64,000 bases of DNA from Atriophallophorus winterbourni (GCA_013407085.1 JACCGJ010020258.1:124001-188000); one strand, 5' to 3'; positions 11,508-22,328 are shown, numbered from the stretch's first letter. Made by a program: numbers and translations. The notes: generated from the letters alone by a model not told the origin.

Positions 11508-12925
11508 TCACGCCGACTCTGGAAGAGTCGGCACTGTTCTGTTTTTTGACAAGTTAAGTAGCATATCGGTCGTTTCAGGTTGAGAGGCGCAAATCGAGTC
11601 CTCTTTTTGGCCAAAAAAGATTTCTTTATCTGGCTTCAGTCCACTCTCGGGAGTCATTTGGGGTGGCTTTGCGTTCGATTGCTGATTTTGTGTCCCAGCT
11701 GAAGATTCATTTCTTGGTTCAGTTGATAGGGCTTCATCAATCCTGACAGTATTTAATGCAGAATGGGCTGCATTTATATCAGTGTTTATGTGATCGCTAA
11801 GGATTACACCTTTTGGGATTTTGTGTTTCCAGCTTTTCCAGTTGGAACGTACAGTATCAACCATAGTACTCATTAGGAAGTTTATTTTTAATGGACGTGG
11901 CCCATTACCTTTGTATTTTGCTGAGGAAGGCAGTTAAAAGTATCCACGACAACGGCCTTTTCGACGAAAATGGTATCAGCCAGAAAACTCCATTGCCTGT
12001 AGTCATGCTCAGCTCGCTCGTTAGCCTCAGGATTGTCTGCCAGTTCTGGAACTCCGAGGATGATGAGATTGCGATTAGATGTCTTTCTTTTGTCGTATGT
12101 ATTGTTCCTCCTTTCGGACCATGAATATCAACATGAATACGAATATTCAGTGAATTGTTAGACCCAAGTAGGTAAGAATTTAGTAATACGTTTTCCAGGT
12201 CACGCTCATTTTCTAAGTTAACCCTCAAAAGTCTGGGTTTATCCTGATGAGGTGAATCACGCCGTCTAGTTAAACGAGTCAATGCTAACGGCACTACAGT
12301 TCCAATTTTCATAAGTTCACACAGTTCCTTCCATTTTTCTTCATCATGCCTTTGACGGTCTTTGAAGAGAGTGCATTCTGGCTCAGGAACTTCAGTACAA
12401 ATGACACTCAGAAAGTGTGCCTTACGATTGGTGGAGATGTTATTTCGTTTCACCAAAGCATTATCTGTTTTGGGATCAGTTTGTTGTTTAACGGCTCGCT
12501 TTTCATTCGCGGATTGTGTTGAATTTGTTTCAGACATTTACCAAGCCACAGATAATAAAAGCAGCTCAGTTGTTCTGAATTTATAGGTTGATTGTCTCTA
12601 TGTTGATCAACGCATTTTTTTGCTTTTCTGACTACCTAGAACCGGAAATTATACACGATCTCCACGCACAAGTCTAGGCTTCAGTTTGCTAATTAATAAG
12701 TCATTTAACAAACCTTCAATTCTCTGTATGCTGTCCTCTAAATTCCACATTCCCATATTAGTCTCAGTCTGTGAGCTCACTGTAGTCCTTGTACAGTTTC
12801 TCTGTTCTAGACTGCATAAATAACAGATAAAGCATACCCCTGGCATTTCGTTTTAATTGAGAATTGCAATAGGATCAGCAGTCAGTGTAACATCGCACTT
12901 TATATGAAATTTATCGTGACAACAA
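11508..12925 (-). pseudogene. CR1-type ORF1 of copy A1, frameshifted
   Basis: The minus strand begins within a PHD-like finger (CCHDKFHIKC, then CFIC after MPGV, separated by an in-frame stop near 12855). It continues with the ORF1 C-terminal domain (SVICTEV, LTRLTRR, KPRLLRV, LENVLLNSYLL; 12100-12537). A frameshift near 12110 and another near 11940 move the frame through LIILGVPELA and the SNWKSW segment to the stop at 11508. Read with these shifts it is one long ORF1, so the damage is small and recent. Its product would coat the element RNA. Confidence 0.75.
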
Positions 12926-13199
12926 AAGAACTAGCTGAAGCCGAAGATATTGCCAATCATTTCGGCTGAGATTTGAGACTTGATTCCGCAAATTGCGAAA
13001 GGTTGTCCGGGTTTATTTTGTTGCAATGAATAGCTTATGACCAATTTCGATTTACGAACCGTATTCTAGTTTGATTGTAATTTCTTAAAGGTGGATCTTT
13101 GTTGTTATTTTAGAGGACATAGAAGTTAAATGATTCTAGTTGGTGATACAATCTGCAATGCGAGTCCGGATCATTAAACAGTAATCCACTGTTTAATTA

Positions 13200-14400
13200 A
13201 GTTTTGTATGCTTCAGTATTCTACTGTCGTTGCACACATTAAACGAATAGAAGATGTTGATCGCTTCGAGCCAGTGGAGGGTGCTGCGGACGTAAAAGGT
13301 TTTGGGTAACACATTTTGACATGTATCGGGTGATTTCTGTGATTTGCTTTCCAGTTGGCTAAGAATAATCCCATCATACCTTCTGTTATTGATTTTATTT
13401 TTTGGAGGTTTCCGTCGGTCACTATTGTAGTTTGGTGACTGTGGTATTCTAAACGTGTTAACCACGTTGCTGGTTTCCGGTTCGCAGTTAATCGCGTTTT
13501 AAAGAGCATCGCACAATTCCGTGATATTTATCTGGCATAACGTTTTAATACAGCTTAAAAGAGATAGTCAAACGGGATGGCAGCATAATCACTTAGTCTT
13601 GGTGTACTTTCGTATACAACGTTATAAATGTCGTGTTCATCGCTTGTCAGAACAACATATAGTATTGGAGGTGAGTTTAGTCATCCTCAGTTTGTCCAGA
13701 TTTGGTGAAGTAAGTTTACGTTTTAGCCGCATCAGTGATAACATTTCAATCGGTTTCAAGTCCATGCTGCTGCCCAACTATCAAATTTCTTCTTTCTTGT
13801 CTTTAACCTGTCCCCAAGTAAGATAGCACTCAGTTCCGTACATTTGTGCAAATAATGTCTAGTTCATGGAGTGACTGTGCAGTGTGTGCTTGTCACATTC
13901 GCTGAATACTGGTCTGCTTCTCAGAAATAGTGTTTGTACCGAGTTGTTGGTATGGCGTTTGATGGATTTCTGGATTGTGGATTGTTACATGATTAGTTAC
14001 ACCGTTCCTATAAGACATACGCTTCGCGCCGTTGAGGCCTTGTTTTGAGCTGCCTACATTGCTTCATCACAAGCAAACTATTTGAATGACACTAATGTAG
14101 TTTCTATTCGTCTACGGTTGGTCTCTACCACGAATATATATCCTTCTATAATCCAATCAGAGTTATCAGCTCCTGCTAAATCAATCGATACATTTTACAA
14201 AACATGGATTATGTATATATGTAACAAAGGCCTGGTCAATTGTAAATATAAGAAAAGTTACTTATTCCGATAAAAAAGATGTCACAATTCACGTGAACAA
14301 CATTTAACTTGACGCGATTTAGGACTTACCAAATTTTGGAAAAGTTTGCACTTTTTACAAGCGTCGTCGTCGCGTTGTCGGCCAACGTTACAATTTACGA
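13200..14400 (-). pseudogene. Scrambled CR1-type relic: ORF1, endonuclease end, ORF1
   Basis: The minus strand shows a CKKC and later VKCC pair resembling the start of a PHD-like finger (14290-14400), an ORF1 segment with MDLKPIEMLSLMRLKRK (13690-13810), then a piece resembling the endonuclease C-terminus (YVVLTSDE, LSDYAAIPFDYL; 13540-13680), and then the ORF1 segment NVVNTFRIPQSPNY (13400-13480). This order is not that of an intact element. Frames are broken throughout. Group assignment (closest to C) is uncertain. Confidence 0.5.
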
Positions 14401-15654
14401 GGGTAAGTTGGCGCCGCGGCCGTATATCGATCAGTGGTTTATTGGTATGAGGGAATCACAAACGGGTACGAACAGAAAATAAAAAGCGGACAATTTTACG
14501 TATAGCGGTGCAGCTGTGCGAGTTTGACCTGAGAAATTAGAAGTATGATATTGGTATATTCCAAATGTGGAAGCTGAGAAAAAACCCAATGTTATAATAG
14601 TTATTAACTAATAATATGATATATTACAGAAAAATCATTTCATATATATTATAATATATAATAATATATTAATTCCGATTTAATAAACTTTTTAAGACTG
14701 CGATTATAGTAATTGTGGGTTTAGCATGAACAACGGATAGAAGAGATGCAATACAGATCTCGACGTTTCATTAATGAAACTCCAGTACATTCTTTTGTAT
14801 AGTATGGTATGAGAGCACAAGCCTGATCCAGGCAAAGTGCCGCACAGTCAGAGACTGCACGTGGGCGAAAATACTGTTAGGTTGCCCAGACCTAAACAGA
14901 TATGAGGAAGAAAAAAGAACAAGAATTGGAACGTGTAGTGGAACGTGGTAATAATTTGGGCTGATCTCACCGGGAATCAGCTACTAACCGAAAGTGAGAA
15001 CATAAATCGAATTCTCCACAAAATGGTGAACTACAAATTGTGGTCAAATACTTCAGCGTCAACTAACATTGTATCAATTGGATTAACCTAAACGTAGACG
15101 ACGTGACGTGCTGTGCGGACGAATAAATTTATGCTCTCATACCTTTTTGATTTATTTCCTTACTGCATTTTCTGAGCTGGGCGGTTCATAGATATTTGAA
15201 TTCCTCTCAATTTGTTCGTTTTGGAATATACCCGTTTCAACTCCGAGCAATGTGAATCCTTGAAAATCTCATTTTTCAAGTTTTAACCCAAATGTACCTA
15301 TGCGTGCAATATCCCTGGTGATTGAGAATATCGTTCCTGTTGAAATACTATTGAGATGATCACATCATTTCGAATCGACGTATAGTTTCTTCAACTCTGT
15401 CAGATCGAAATTCGTTGAAACGCATCACTTTTATTCAACTCGTTTACGTTTTGCTGATGGGATCGCGTGACTCCGATTCAACGCATTCACTTCACATGTA
15501 TCTATCGATCGATAAACAACTGCATCACCAAGTGCACTGATTCACCACTCACCGGATTGTAACAATGACACGAAAGATAACCTTGATATCCCAGACAAGG
15601 AAGGTAGCACGTGATGCGTGTCAAATGTAAAACAAAGGGATAAGTGCTAGATCT
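14401..15654. other. Non-coding stretch with AT-rich tract and one S repeat
   Basis: No coding sequence was recognised. About 14600-14690 is very AT-rich with TATAATATAT-type runs. One copy of short repeat S lies at 14812-14945. The part from about 15100 shows weak resemblance to the 5' ends of the D-group LINEs (GTGACGTGC near 15104), so it may be an eroded 5' UTR of the B element that follows. Confidence 0.4.
14812..14945 (-). repeat. Short interspersed repeat S, copy 1
   Basis: About 130 bp is shared with 26396-26525 and 59706-59853. Landmarks on the plus strand are GCACAAGCCTGATCCAGGC (with a GCCTG/CAGGC hairpin), CTGCACGTGGGC and GGTTGCCCAG. In the other two copies the end next to GCACAAGCC abuts a tetranucleotide run; here it abuts TATGGTATGA. 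I read the minus strand as the sense strand, with a 3' hairpin and a tetranucleotide tail, as in a SINE or LINE 3' end. Confidence 0.7.
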
Positions 15655-16281
15655 CACGAAAATGTTTCTCTTTGCGGATGATGTTAAACTTTAGATGCGA
15701 ATCACGTCAAGCGTGGACTGTTTGCGCTTACAAAGCGATTTGAATATATTGAACAGCTGGTCGGAGCGAAACAAACTTCCATTCAACTTCAGAAAGTGTA
15801 AAATGTTGCAAATAGGCAAAGAGTTCCCATTCTCATACAACCTTGGATCAAAACAACTGGAATGGACAACCAAAGAAAAAGACCTCGGCGTATGGATTAG
15901 TGGAAGTCTTAAGAATAGCATGCAATGCGAATCAGTGTACAACCGCAAGTGTTGTCGCAAGTGTTGTCGCAAATACCTTCAGGATACCGAGGTCATTAAA
16001 CTACAAAAGCGATGGACCACCCCCTTTAAAACTCACTTTCCTAACTTCTGCTATGACAGCATTTGTCAGACAAAATTGGAAAATACACAGAAAAATATAC
16101 CAAATGACCTCAGACTCAGCATACCGAAGACCGCCTCCGAAACACAAGCTGCAGCGACGCCGTGCGAAGACACGGACAGACTGAACTCGGAAGTTGTTTC
16201 AAAAAACTGCAATGGTCCGGCTCTCAAGGGTTCGGACATACAAACATCATCCGCGTAGGCTCGCTACACACGTAAACCACT
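15655..16281 (+). pseudogene. Reverse transcriptase piece joined to ORF1 C-terminus, 5' part of copy B1
   Basis: This opens with the catalytic FADD segment (FLFADDVKL, about 15668) and the thumb region up to GSLKNSMQCESVYNR. It then switches, through a 12-bp tandem duplication (15944-15967), into an ORF1 C-terminal segment (VVANTFRIPRSLNYK, 15965 onward) that runs to a stop at 16256. The endonuclease of ORF2 follows. Reverse transcriptase ahead of ORF1 is the wrong order for one element, so this is a chimera or a recombination product of two copies. Confidence 0.65.
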
Positions 16282-19060
16282 GTTAAATGCCTATACACAC
16301 ATGCACAGTGCTTACGGAACAAAATCGCCGAATTATCCCATTTTAACGCTCAGTTTTCTGCTGACATCATTGCTGTTACCGAAACATGGTTTTACGATCA
16401 GGTGAACGATTGCGAGCTGGCACTTCCCAACATGATCCTACTTCGACGAGACCGTTCAAGATCAGGTAGTGGAGTTGCTTTGTATTATAACGAGCGTCTT
16501 CAATGCACAGCTGTACCTGACACAAGGTTTGAGCTAGTGGACACCATGTGGTGTAGCCTTCGGTTGGAAACTGGAGAGAACTGTATACTTGGTGTGATCT
16601 ACCGCTCGCCCAACTCTTCCGATGCCCACAATGAAACGTTGTTACAAATGATGCGCAACGCTGGAAACCTTAGAGGATGCCAATTGTTGATAATGGGTGA
16701 TTTTAACCTCCCACATCTCTACTCCAAAAGTGTGCATACTCAGCAATCCCTTGAGTACAAATTCCGTGAGATTATCACTTTCACTCCCCTATACAACCAT
16801 GTCCGTTCATTCACTCGACAAAGGGGCCTCAATGAATCATCAATTCTAGATCTGGTTTTAACCTCCGAAGCAACAGCAGTGGAGTCAGTGCAGTATCATA
16901 GTCCTTTGGGGCTAAGTGACCATCTTGTGTTGTCCTTCGAATTCGTGTGCAACGCCAGAAGGGCGTCGGGCGACGTTAAGTTCATCAGGAGAGTCGATTA
17001 CTTCGGCCTTCGCGGTGCCATTACGATTATGGAGGAAAAACATCTCGATCTTACGAATGCAGATACTCATTGTTCTAGTCTGTTAAGTTATATCGGTACA
17101 AAACTAGACGAAAATTCTACCTGTGTTCCCAAAAGGAAATCAAGAACATTCTGCTTCAAACTCTGAAGCCGCACTCGGAAGTGGATAGCCATGCGAAATT
17201 CCGCATGGGCTGCACACAAAATAATACGAACAGACGCATCGTGGGAACACTTTCGTAGTTTTCGTAACAAGGTGACGTCCTTAATTCAAGAAGACAAGCA
17301 ATATCACCATTGGAAGCTGATCGACCAGATGGAACGACATCCTAAGTTGCTGTACACCATCGTAAACACCGCGACCAAGGTTAAGCCAGGTGTATTTCCT
17401 ATCCAGACAGAGAACGGACTGACTGATAATGTCAAGGATACAGCTGATGCCCTAATATCATTTTATGCGCAAGTATTTTGTCCAAAGAACGTGTCAACGC
17501 TGACGTCTTTGCCGCACCCACTACAAGTCGAATGCCTTAGCAACATCGAGGTAAATCCTACGGTTGTGCGAAAGCATTTACGCGGCTGAACGTTCGCAAA
17601 TCACCAGGAGAGGATGGAATAACACCCGCTGTTCTGAAGTCATGCGAGCTGGAGCTTTGTGGCCCACTAAGTGGTCTATTCAGGCACTCATTGAATACGG
17701 GAACCGTACCAACTCAATGGAAAACCGGTGTTATCACACCAATCTACAAAGGGGGCAGTCGTTCTGATCCGGCGAATTACCGCCCCGTGACGCTTCTTTC
17801 AGCGGTTTCTAAAATTTTGGAACGCCTGGTGTGTGAACGACTTGTTGAACATCTCGAGAACCATCAGCTAATAACTTTCACACAACACGGATTTAGGAAA
17901 TCATATTCATGCCTGTCTAACTTGCTCACGACTCTAAATGACTGGACGCAAGCACTAGACCAAGGGGGTTCCGTCCATGCCGGTTACTTAGATATATCTA
18001 AAGCATTCGACAGAGTGAATCACTCCTTACTGCTTCAGAAGCTGCAGAATGTTGGCGTCATCGGAAACCTACTAACATGGTTCACAAGTTACCTGTCTGG
18101 ACGCAAAGTAAAAGTCAGAATAGATGGTGAAACTTCTCGAACAATTGAAGCCACGAGCGGAGTCCCTCAGGGTTCGGTTCTCGGTCCGATACTGTTTCTC
18201 ATATTTATAAACGATCTACCGAACTTACTAGCATGTAAGCTTGTTTTATTCGCAGATGATGTAAAAATCTGGACGAAGGTCAACTCTATCGAGGACTGTC
18301 AAGTTCTGCAAGGAGATTTGAATAAGCTGCACCAGTGGTCAATCCAAAACAAACTGCCATTTAATTTCCGTGCAAAATGTTGCAAGTCGGAAAACCCTTT
18401 CCCTTTACCTACACACTTGGCAGCCACCCGCTTGAATGGAGTACATCACAAAAAGATCTCGGAATCTTGGTGTCTGGCACTTTGAAGAACAGCCTTCAGT
18501 GCGAAGCCGTCTACAAGCGTGCGTGCAGCTTGCTAGGTTTACTGAAACGCATTTTCGGACGTTTCCCACCACACTCACTCGCGAAATTACTAAACACTTA
18601 CATACATCCTGTCGTTGACTACGCTGTACAAGCTTGGACGCCATGGATGGAAAAAAACATCTCGCTCCTCGAACGAATTTATCACAAGGCAACCAAAATG
18701 GTTACCGGATTGAATAATTTACCCTTTGAGCAGCGACTGACCTCACTTGGACTGTGCACCCTCGAACGCAGACGTATCCTACACGACCTCACTCTGACAT
18801 ATCGAATCATCTACGCGAAATCCCACCCTCTCAAACACCTCTTCAAGTTTCGTTCCATTGTCCCCACACGCAGCCACCCTTTGACCCTTCAAATCCCACA
18901 CTCACGATTGAATTGTCGTCGTCACTTCTTTGCTGTTCGTGTATGCTTCTTGTGGAATAGCTTGCCGACAGATATTTTTACCTCAGCGAACGAGCACATC
19001 TTTAAACAAAGGTTACGAAACCTTATGTTGAGAACTACTGCGTTGGCCCCTACCTATTGA
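16282..19060 (+). pseudogene. CR1-type ORF2, full length but broken (group B, copy B1)
   Basis: The frame opens at 16282 with HAQCLRNKIAEL and carries the endonuclease motifs AVTETW, LLRRDRSRSGSG, MGDFNLPH and LSDHLVLSF. A TGA interrupts it at about 17164, a frameshift follows near 17585, and the reverse transcriptase (YRPVTLLS, HGFRKSYSC, ISKAFDRVNH, TSGVPQGSVLGP, FADDVKIW) continues to about 18370. Another frameshift there precedes the C-terminal domain, which ends at 19060. Only three or so lesions separate it from an open ORF of normal length, so the copy is fairly young. Confidence 0.88.
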
Positions 19061-19278
19061 TGTCTATATTATTTTAACGCACGGAACTACCGTCCATCCA
19101 AAGATTCTTTTCCCTCAGTCTGTGTTGCCATTGAGGATTATTTTTGCTCCACCTATGAAGAACATGGATATGATCATACAAGTAACGATTTTTTTAATTT
19201 TTATACGTATATCCTATGGTACTATACAGCAATTTGCTTTTTCAACCATAAATCTTGAATCTTGAATCTTGAATCTTG
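19061..19278 (+). repeat. 3' UTR, hairpin and CTTGAAT tail of copy B1
   Basis: After the ORF2 stop there is a 150-base UTR, then TATGGT (19215-19220) and ACCATA (19245-19250) able to pair around a 24-base loop. Three or more CTTGAAT heptamers follow. The same arrangement ends the D-group elements. The tail joins directly to repeat R at about 19279, so B1 inserted into R. Confidence 0.8.
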
Positions 19279-19757
19279 GATATCAATCACTGATAAGAGG
19301 TTCAGAAGCAGCTGAACACGTGCTCCACACAGGCCACAGCGTTGATCTTAATAACGTGGAAGTGATAAAGCGAGGGGTAAAACCATACATGGAACAACTT
19401 CACGCTGAGGCGGTTGAGATAACAATGCTGGTAAGAATGCAGTCACTAAAGTGAATGGGGTTGATATCTCCACAATCTGGCGTCCAGTTCTGCAGCGGAT
19501 AAACATTAACGTTTGATACCCCAAGTGTGCGCAGCGAGTACTCAATCAAGCTAATCGATTTCTCACCCTAGCCAAGAGGAAAACAATTGAGGGATTATGC
19601 GGCACATAGGGGTGGTGATGCGTCAGTTGATATTGATCTCGCATGTCTAACCTAATGAGCGGAAAACCGCCGTGACCTGTGTAGTTCTTATTCAGTTTCG
19701 GATTGCTCATGTGAATGGAATCCAAGCTTGATGTCTGTTCGTACTGACACCCTTAGT

Positions 19758-19790
19758 CTGACGAAGCTTCTGTGTCAGAAGCGAAACGTG
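19758..19790 (+). ncRNA. Hammerhead-like ribozyme motif in repeat R
   Basis: CTGACGA (19758-19764) is followed by one extra base, a perfect 7-bp helix (GCTTCTG with CAGAAGC, 3-base loop), and GAAACGTG (19783-19790). This is the hammerhead core with the very short helix III typical of Penelope-type hammerheads. The base at the cleavage position is G (GUG), which normally blocks cleavage. The flanks can form a weak helix I. Activity is doubtful. Confidence 0.6.
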
Positions 19791-19903
19791 AACAATCAAC
19801 TGCTCGCGCCGATTATTTACAAACATTCTTTTGTTCATGATTATGATTCCCTGTTCGGTCAGGAGCAGTTATCAGTACATCGCTAAATATTATTTCAAAG
19901 TGA

Positions 19904-20340
19904 TGAACTTATCGGATAGGCCAGTCACGCAGATCAAACAAAGATTGTTGGAAAAAGGCCTAAACTTCACACTAAGTGCAAAGGCTTTAAAGGATGAAGA
20001 TGTGATTCCATGCGTAGATTTGACCTTATTCTGCTACCGCAAACTGAGGCAGGCGCAGAACGCAACTATTTAGCCAATGTTGTGAAGAATCAAAATGTAG
20101 AAAAAATCGAATCGGTAAGCAGCTACGCTATTCCGGTGAATATCAATCACTGATAAGAGGTTCAGAACCAGCTGAACACGTGCTCCACACAGGCCACAGC
20201 GTTGATCTTAATAACGTGGAAGTTATGAAGCGAGGGGTAAAACCATACATGGAACAACTTCACGCTAAGGCGGTTGAGATAACAATGCTGGTAAAAATGC
20301 CGTCACTAAGGTGGATAGGGTTGATAGCTCCACAATTTGG
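19904..20340 (+). pseudogene. Penelope-like ORF lacking the reverse transcriptase core
   Basis: NLSDRPVTQIKQRLLEKGLNF at 19904 parallels NLSNRTLSADEKRVLSRGLNF in the full element at 22329-24185, so this is the N-terminal domain of a second Penelope-like family. After one frameshift (near 20030) it runs through IGKQ and, at about 20140, directly into a C-terminal segment (SLIRGSE, VLHTGHSVDLNNVEV) that corresponds to the region after the GIY-YIG core (GHEFNYD in the full element). The whole reverse transcriptase and the GIY-YIG motif are absent. Confidence 0.75.
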
Positions 20341-21110
20341 TTGCCTTGTGATAAATTCGTTCGAGGAGCAAGATGTTTTTTTCCATCCATGGCGTCCAAG
20401 CTTGTACAGCGTAGTCAACAACAGGATTGAATAATTTACCCTTCGAGCAGCGACTGACCAGACTTGGACTGTGCACCCTCGAGATCAGGCGTATCCTACA
20501 CAACCTCACTCTGACATATCAAAACATCTACGCGAAATCCCACCCTCTCAAACACCTCTTCAAGTTTGGTTTGGTTGTCCCCACACGCAGCCACGTTCCA
20601 ACTGGTCTATCAGCACCCAATGGTGATATTGCTTGTCTCTACGAACGAAGAGCGTTCCCATCTTTCGAGTGCGGCTGTGGAGATTGAAAAACAATGTTCT
20701 ATCTTTTCTTTTCAGAGTATAGGCTGAGTTTTCGTCTATTTTCATACCGATGTATCTTAAAAGTCTGGAAAAGAGTTTCTGCATTGGTAAAATCGAGATG
20801 CCCCACATCTAGCATCTGGCGTGCTTCGGGAAGGCCAAAGTAATCGACCCTTCTGATAATTTTGACGTCATCAGATGCCCTCCTGTCTCTGTAGACGAGT
20901 TCAAAGAACAACATGAGGTGGTTACTAAGCCTCAGACGACTATGATACTGTACTGACTCGACTGCTGTTGCTTCGGATGTGAGAAGCAAATCTAAAATTG
21001 AAGATTCTTCAGGGACTCTCTGTCGAGTGAAGGAATTTGAGGGGAATGAAATTAATCTACTCACGGAATTTGTAAACAATTGATTGTTGCGATCCAGTTT
21101 TTGATGAAAA
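20341..21110. pseudogene. Rearranged group B LINE pieces
   Basis: Three pieces of B-type ORF2 lie in mixed order and orientation. 20350-20425 is minus-strand reverse transcriptase (QAWTPWMEKN, as at 18630-18690). 20425-20595 is plus-strand C-terminal domain (as at 18712-18880). 20600-21050 is minus-strand endonuclease and linker (ILDLLLTSEATAVESVQYHS, as at 16840-17320). The first two are adjacent in the source and meet head to head, which resembles twin priming. The third needs a further rearrangement. Confidence 0.7.
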
Positions 21111-21600
21111 GCTTTGGAGTGTTAAAATCACAAATTATGAGTAGTTCCGTATAAAATAAACCAGGGCATCTTAGAAGAACCTTCCTCAACTTGATGTAGA
21201 GTGTGGAATTGTTAACTTTATCTATGAGATCTGCTGTCACGTGCTTCGTTCGGTTGAAACAGATGTCCATGTGGGTGATTAGCTTATGTGCAATTTTAAA
21301 CAGCATGATCAAATCATCACTGACACGGCGGAACGAAAAGTCGAATAGGTTTATGCGTTTTAATCCTCACCTCGTATGGCCTGTTGTACAGTCCAGTCAC
21401 CAGTTTTGCAGCGCGGTGTTATACACGTTGCAGCAAAGCCATGTCCTTCTGCAACCATTTGGACAAAGCTTGAACAGCGTACTCCATTGTTGCCCGGATA
21501 TAGGTGTTAATTATCCGCGGGGATACCTGCTTTGTTAAACTACCGTGAATCCTTCTGAGCAGAGCCATGTTTTGACAGGACGTTTTGTACACGACAGAAT
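21111..21600 (-). pseudogene. Group E reverse transcriptase C-terminus (copy E2, downstream half)
   Basis: The minus strand carries the C-terminal domain (INTYIRATMEYAVQALSKW, then a frameshift, then NLFDFSFRRVSDDLIMLFK), followed by an endonuclease-like LLIICDFNTPKLF segment near 21100. It is continuous with 24521-25975, interrupted by the Penelope-like element. The same C-terminus-to-endonuclease junction exists in copy E1 near 4130. Confidence 0.65.
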
Positions 21601-21612
21601 ACTGCTGTGAAG
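21601..21612. repeat. Target-site duplication of the Penelope-like insertion, left
   Basis: ACTGCTGTGAAG here is repeated at 24509-24520, on either side of the Penelope-like element. The uninterrupted relative E1 has ACTGCCGTGAAG once, at about 4604-4615. This defines the insertion as 21613-24508. Confidence 0.9.
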
Positions 21613-21687
21613 TAGTTTTGAAAACTTGTAGCTCAGGTACCGGATTGTTGTTCATAGTTGTTCTCCGAGCTGGTATGATTGATTGCG

Positions 21688-21721
21688 GACGTTTCGTCAT
21701 CAAACTAGATGACATCATCAG
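21688..21721 (-). ncRNA. Hammerhead ribozyme, inverted copy
   Basis: The reverse complement contains CTGATGA, a 6-bp helix (GTCATC with GATGAC, 6-base loop) and GAAACGTC, identical to the 3' copy at 24434-24467. Beyond it the minus strand continues without a break into the 5' start of the unit (to 21613). It therefore preserves a head-to-tail unit junction. Confidence 0.85.
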
Positions 21722-21984
21722 CGAAACTTCTTTCGAAGCAACTGGGCGGTGGGCATCACTCGAATTTATCTGCTGCGCGTCGACCTCATCTACTGTGATT
21801 GGCTGTGATTCTTGCATGTTCTCTTTGGCGTGTTCTCATTGGTCCGTAGATCCCATCCACTTGAATGTGTTCATTGATTGATTGTGGTGTCGAATACCAC
21901 GCTTCGAGGAACTCTCGAACATGACGAGTTCTTCCTTTGGCGATGATTTCCGTCCAATCAATCATACCAGCTCGGAGAACAACT

Positions 21985-22328
21985 ATGAACAACAATCCGG
22001 TACCTGAGCTACAAGTTTTCAAAACTATTTCAAACAATTTTGGGCGAGAAACGCTGAGACATGCAAGGCGTTGGGAGTCATTTAGTGGAAAAATCGCGTC
22101 AACCCAAGAACAGCTTTTCTTCTTCATGAATGTCGACGGAGAGGTGTATTTCCCAAGTCATTACAACGAAGACCGCCTATCAACACTCACCAAGCACAGC
22201 AACTAGCCAACAAACAAAGTCGAGAATGGTTACAATTTCTTATCGCGAACGCACACAAGAGGATTGACAACTACTCAAATGTCGTTCAAGTCGAACAGAA
22301 TTTCTGTCGCGATGAAATTGGTGATCAT
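21985..22328 (+). pseudogene. Penelope-like ORF, N-terminal extension with frameshift
   Basis: The frame from 21937 reads to MNVDGEVYFPSHYNEDRLST and stops at 22206. A different frame then reads QQLANKQSREWLQFLIANAHKR and continues without a stop into the ATG at 22329. Read together they make a plausible N-terminal region upstream of the annotated ATG, with one frameshift near 22195. The true initiation codon is unknown. Confidence 0.6.

Larger units (their letters stand above)
8462..12925 (-). mobile_element. CR1-type LINE, near full length (copy A1)
   Basis: This minus-strand element runs from part of an ORF1 PHD-like finger near 12925, through the ORF1 C-terminal domain, an intact ORF2, a 190-bp 3' UTR with the conserved hairpin (8477-8516) and a short TTGAA tail ending at 8462. 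It is the best preserved LINE in the window, because ORF2 has no stop or frameshift, but ORF1 is damaged. The 5' UTR and first half of the zinc finger appear truncated. No clear target duplication was identified. Confidence 0.85.
19279..20340 (+). repeat. Penelope-derived repeat R, plus-strand copy
   Basis: It matches the array at 46890-64000 in the opposite orientation. From left it holds the end of the Penelope-like C-terminal region (19279-19650), a non-coding part with a hammerhead-like motif (19758-19790), the Penelope N-terminal region (19900-20130) and the start of the C-terminal region again (20140-20340). It covers about 1.2 units. It ends where rearranged group B DNA begins. Confidence 0.8.

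Noticed and set aside
12362..12586. Plus-strand frames opposite ORF1 and ORF2, and similar antisense frames throughout
   Set aside because: They are antisense shadows of recognised LINE coding sequence and lack independent similarity.
14600..14690. AT-rich tract as an origin or matrix attachment site
   Set aside because: Base composition alone is not sufficient evidence.
19745..19800. Hammerhead-like motif as a rho-independent terminator
   Set aside because: The stem is flanked by CUGACGA and GAAA and no T-run follows. The organism is eukaryotic.
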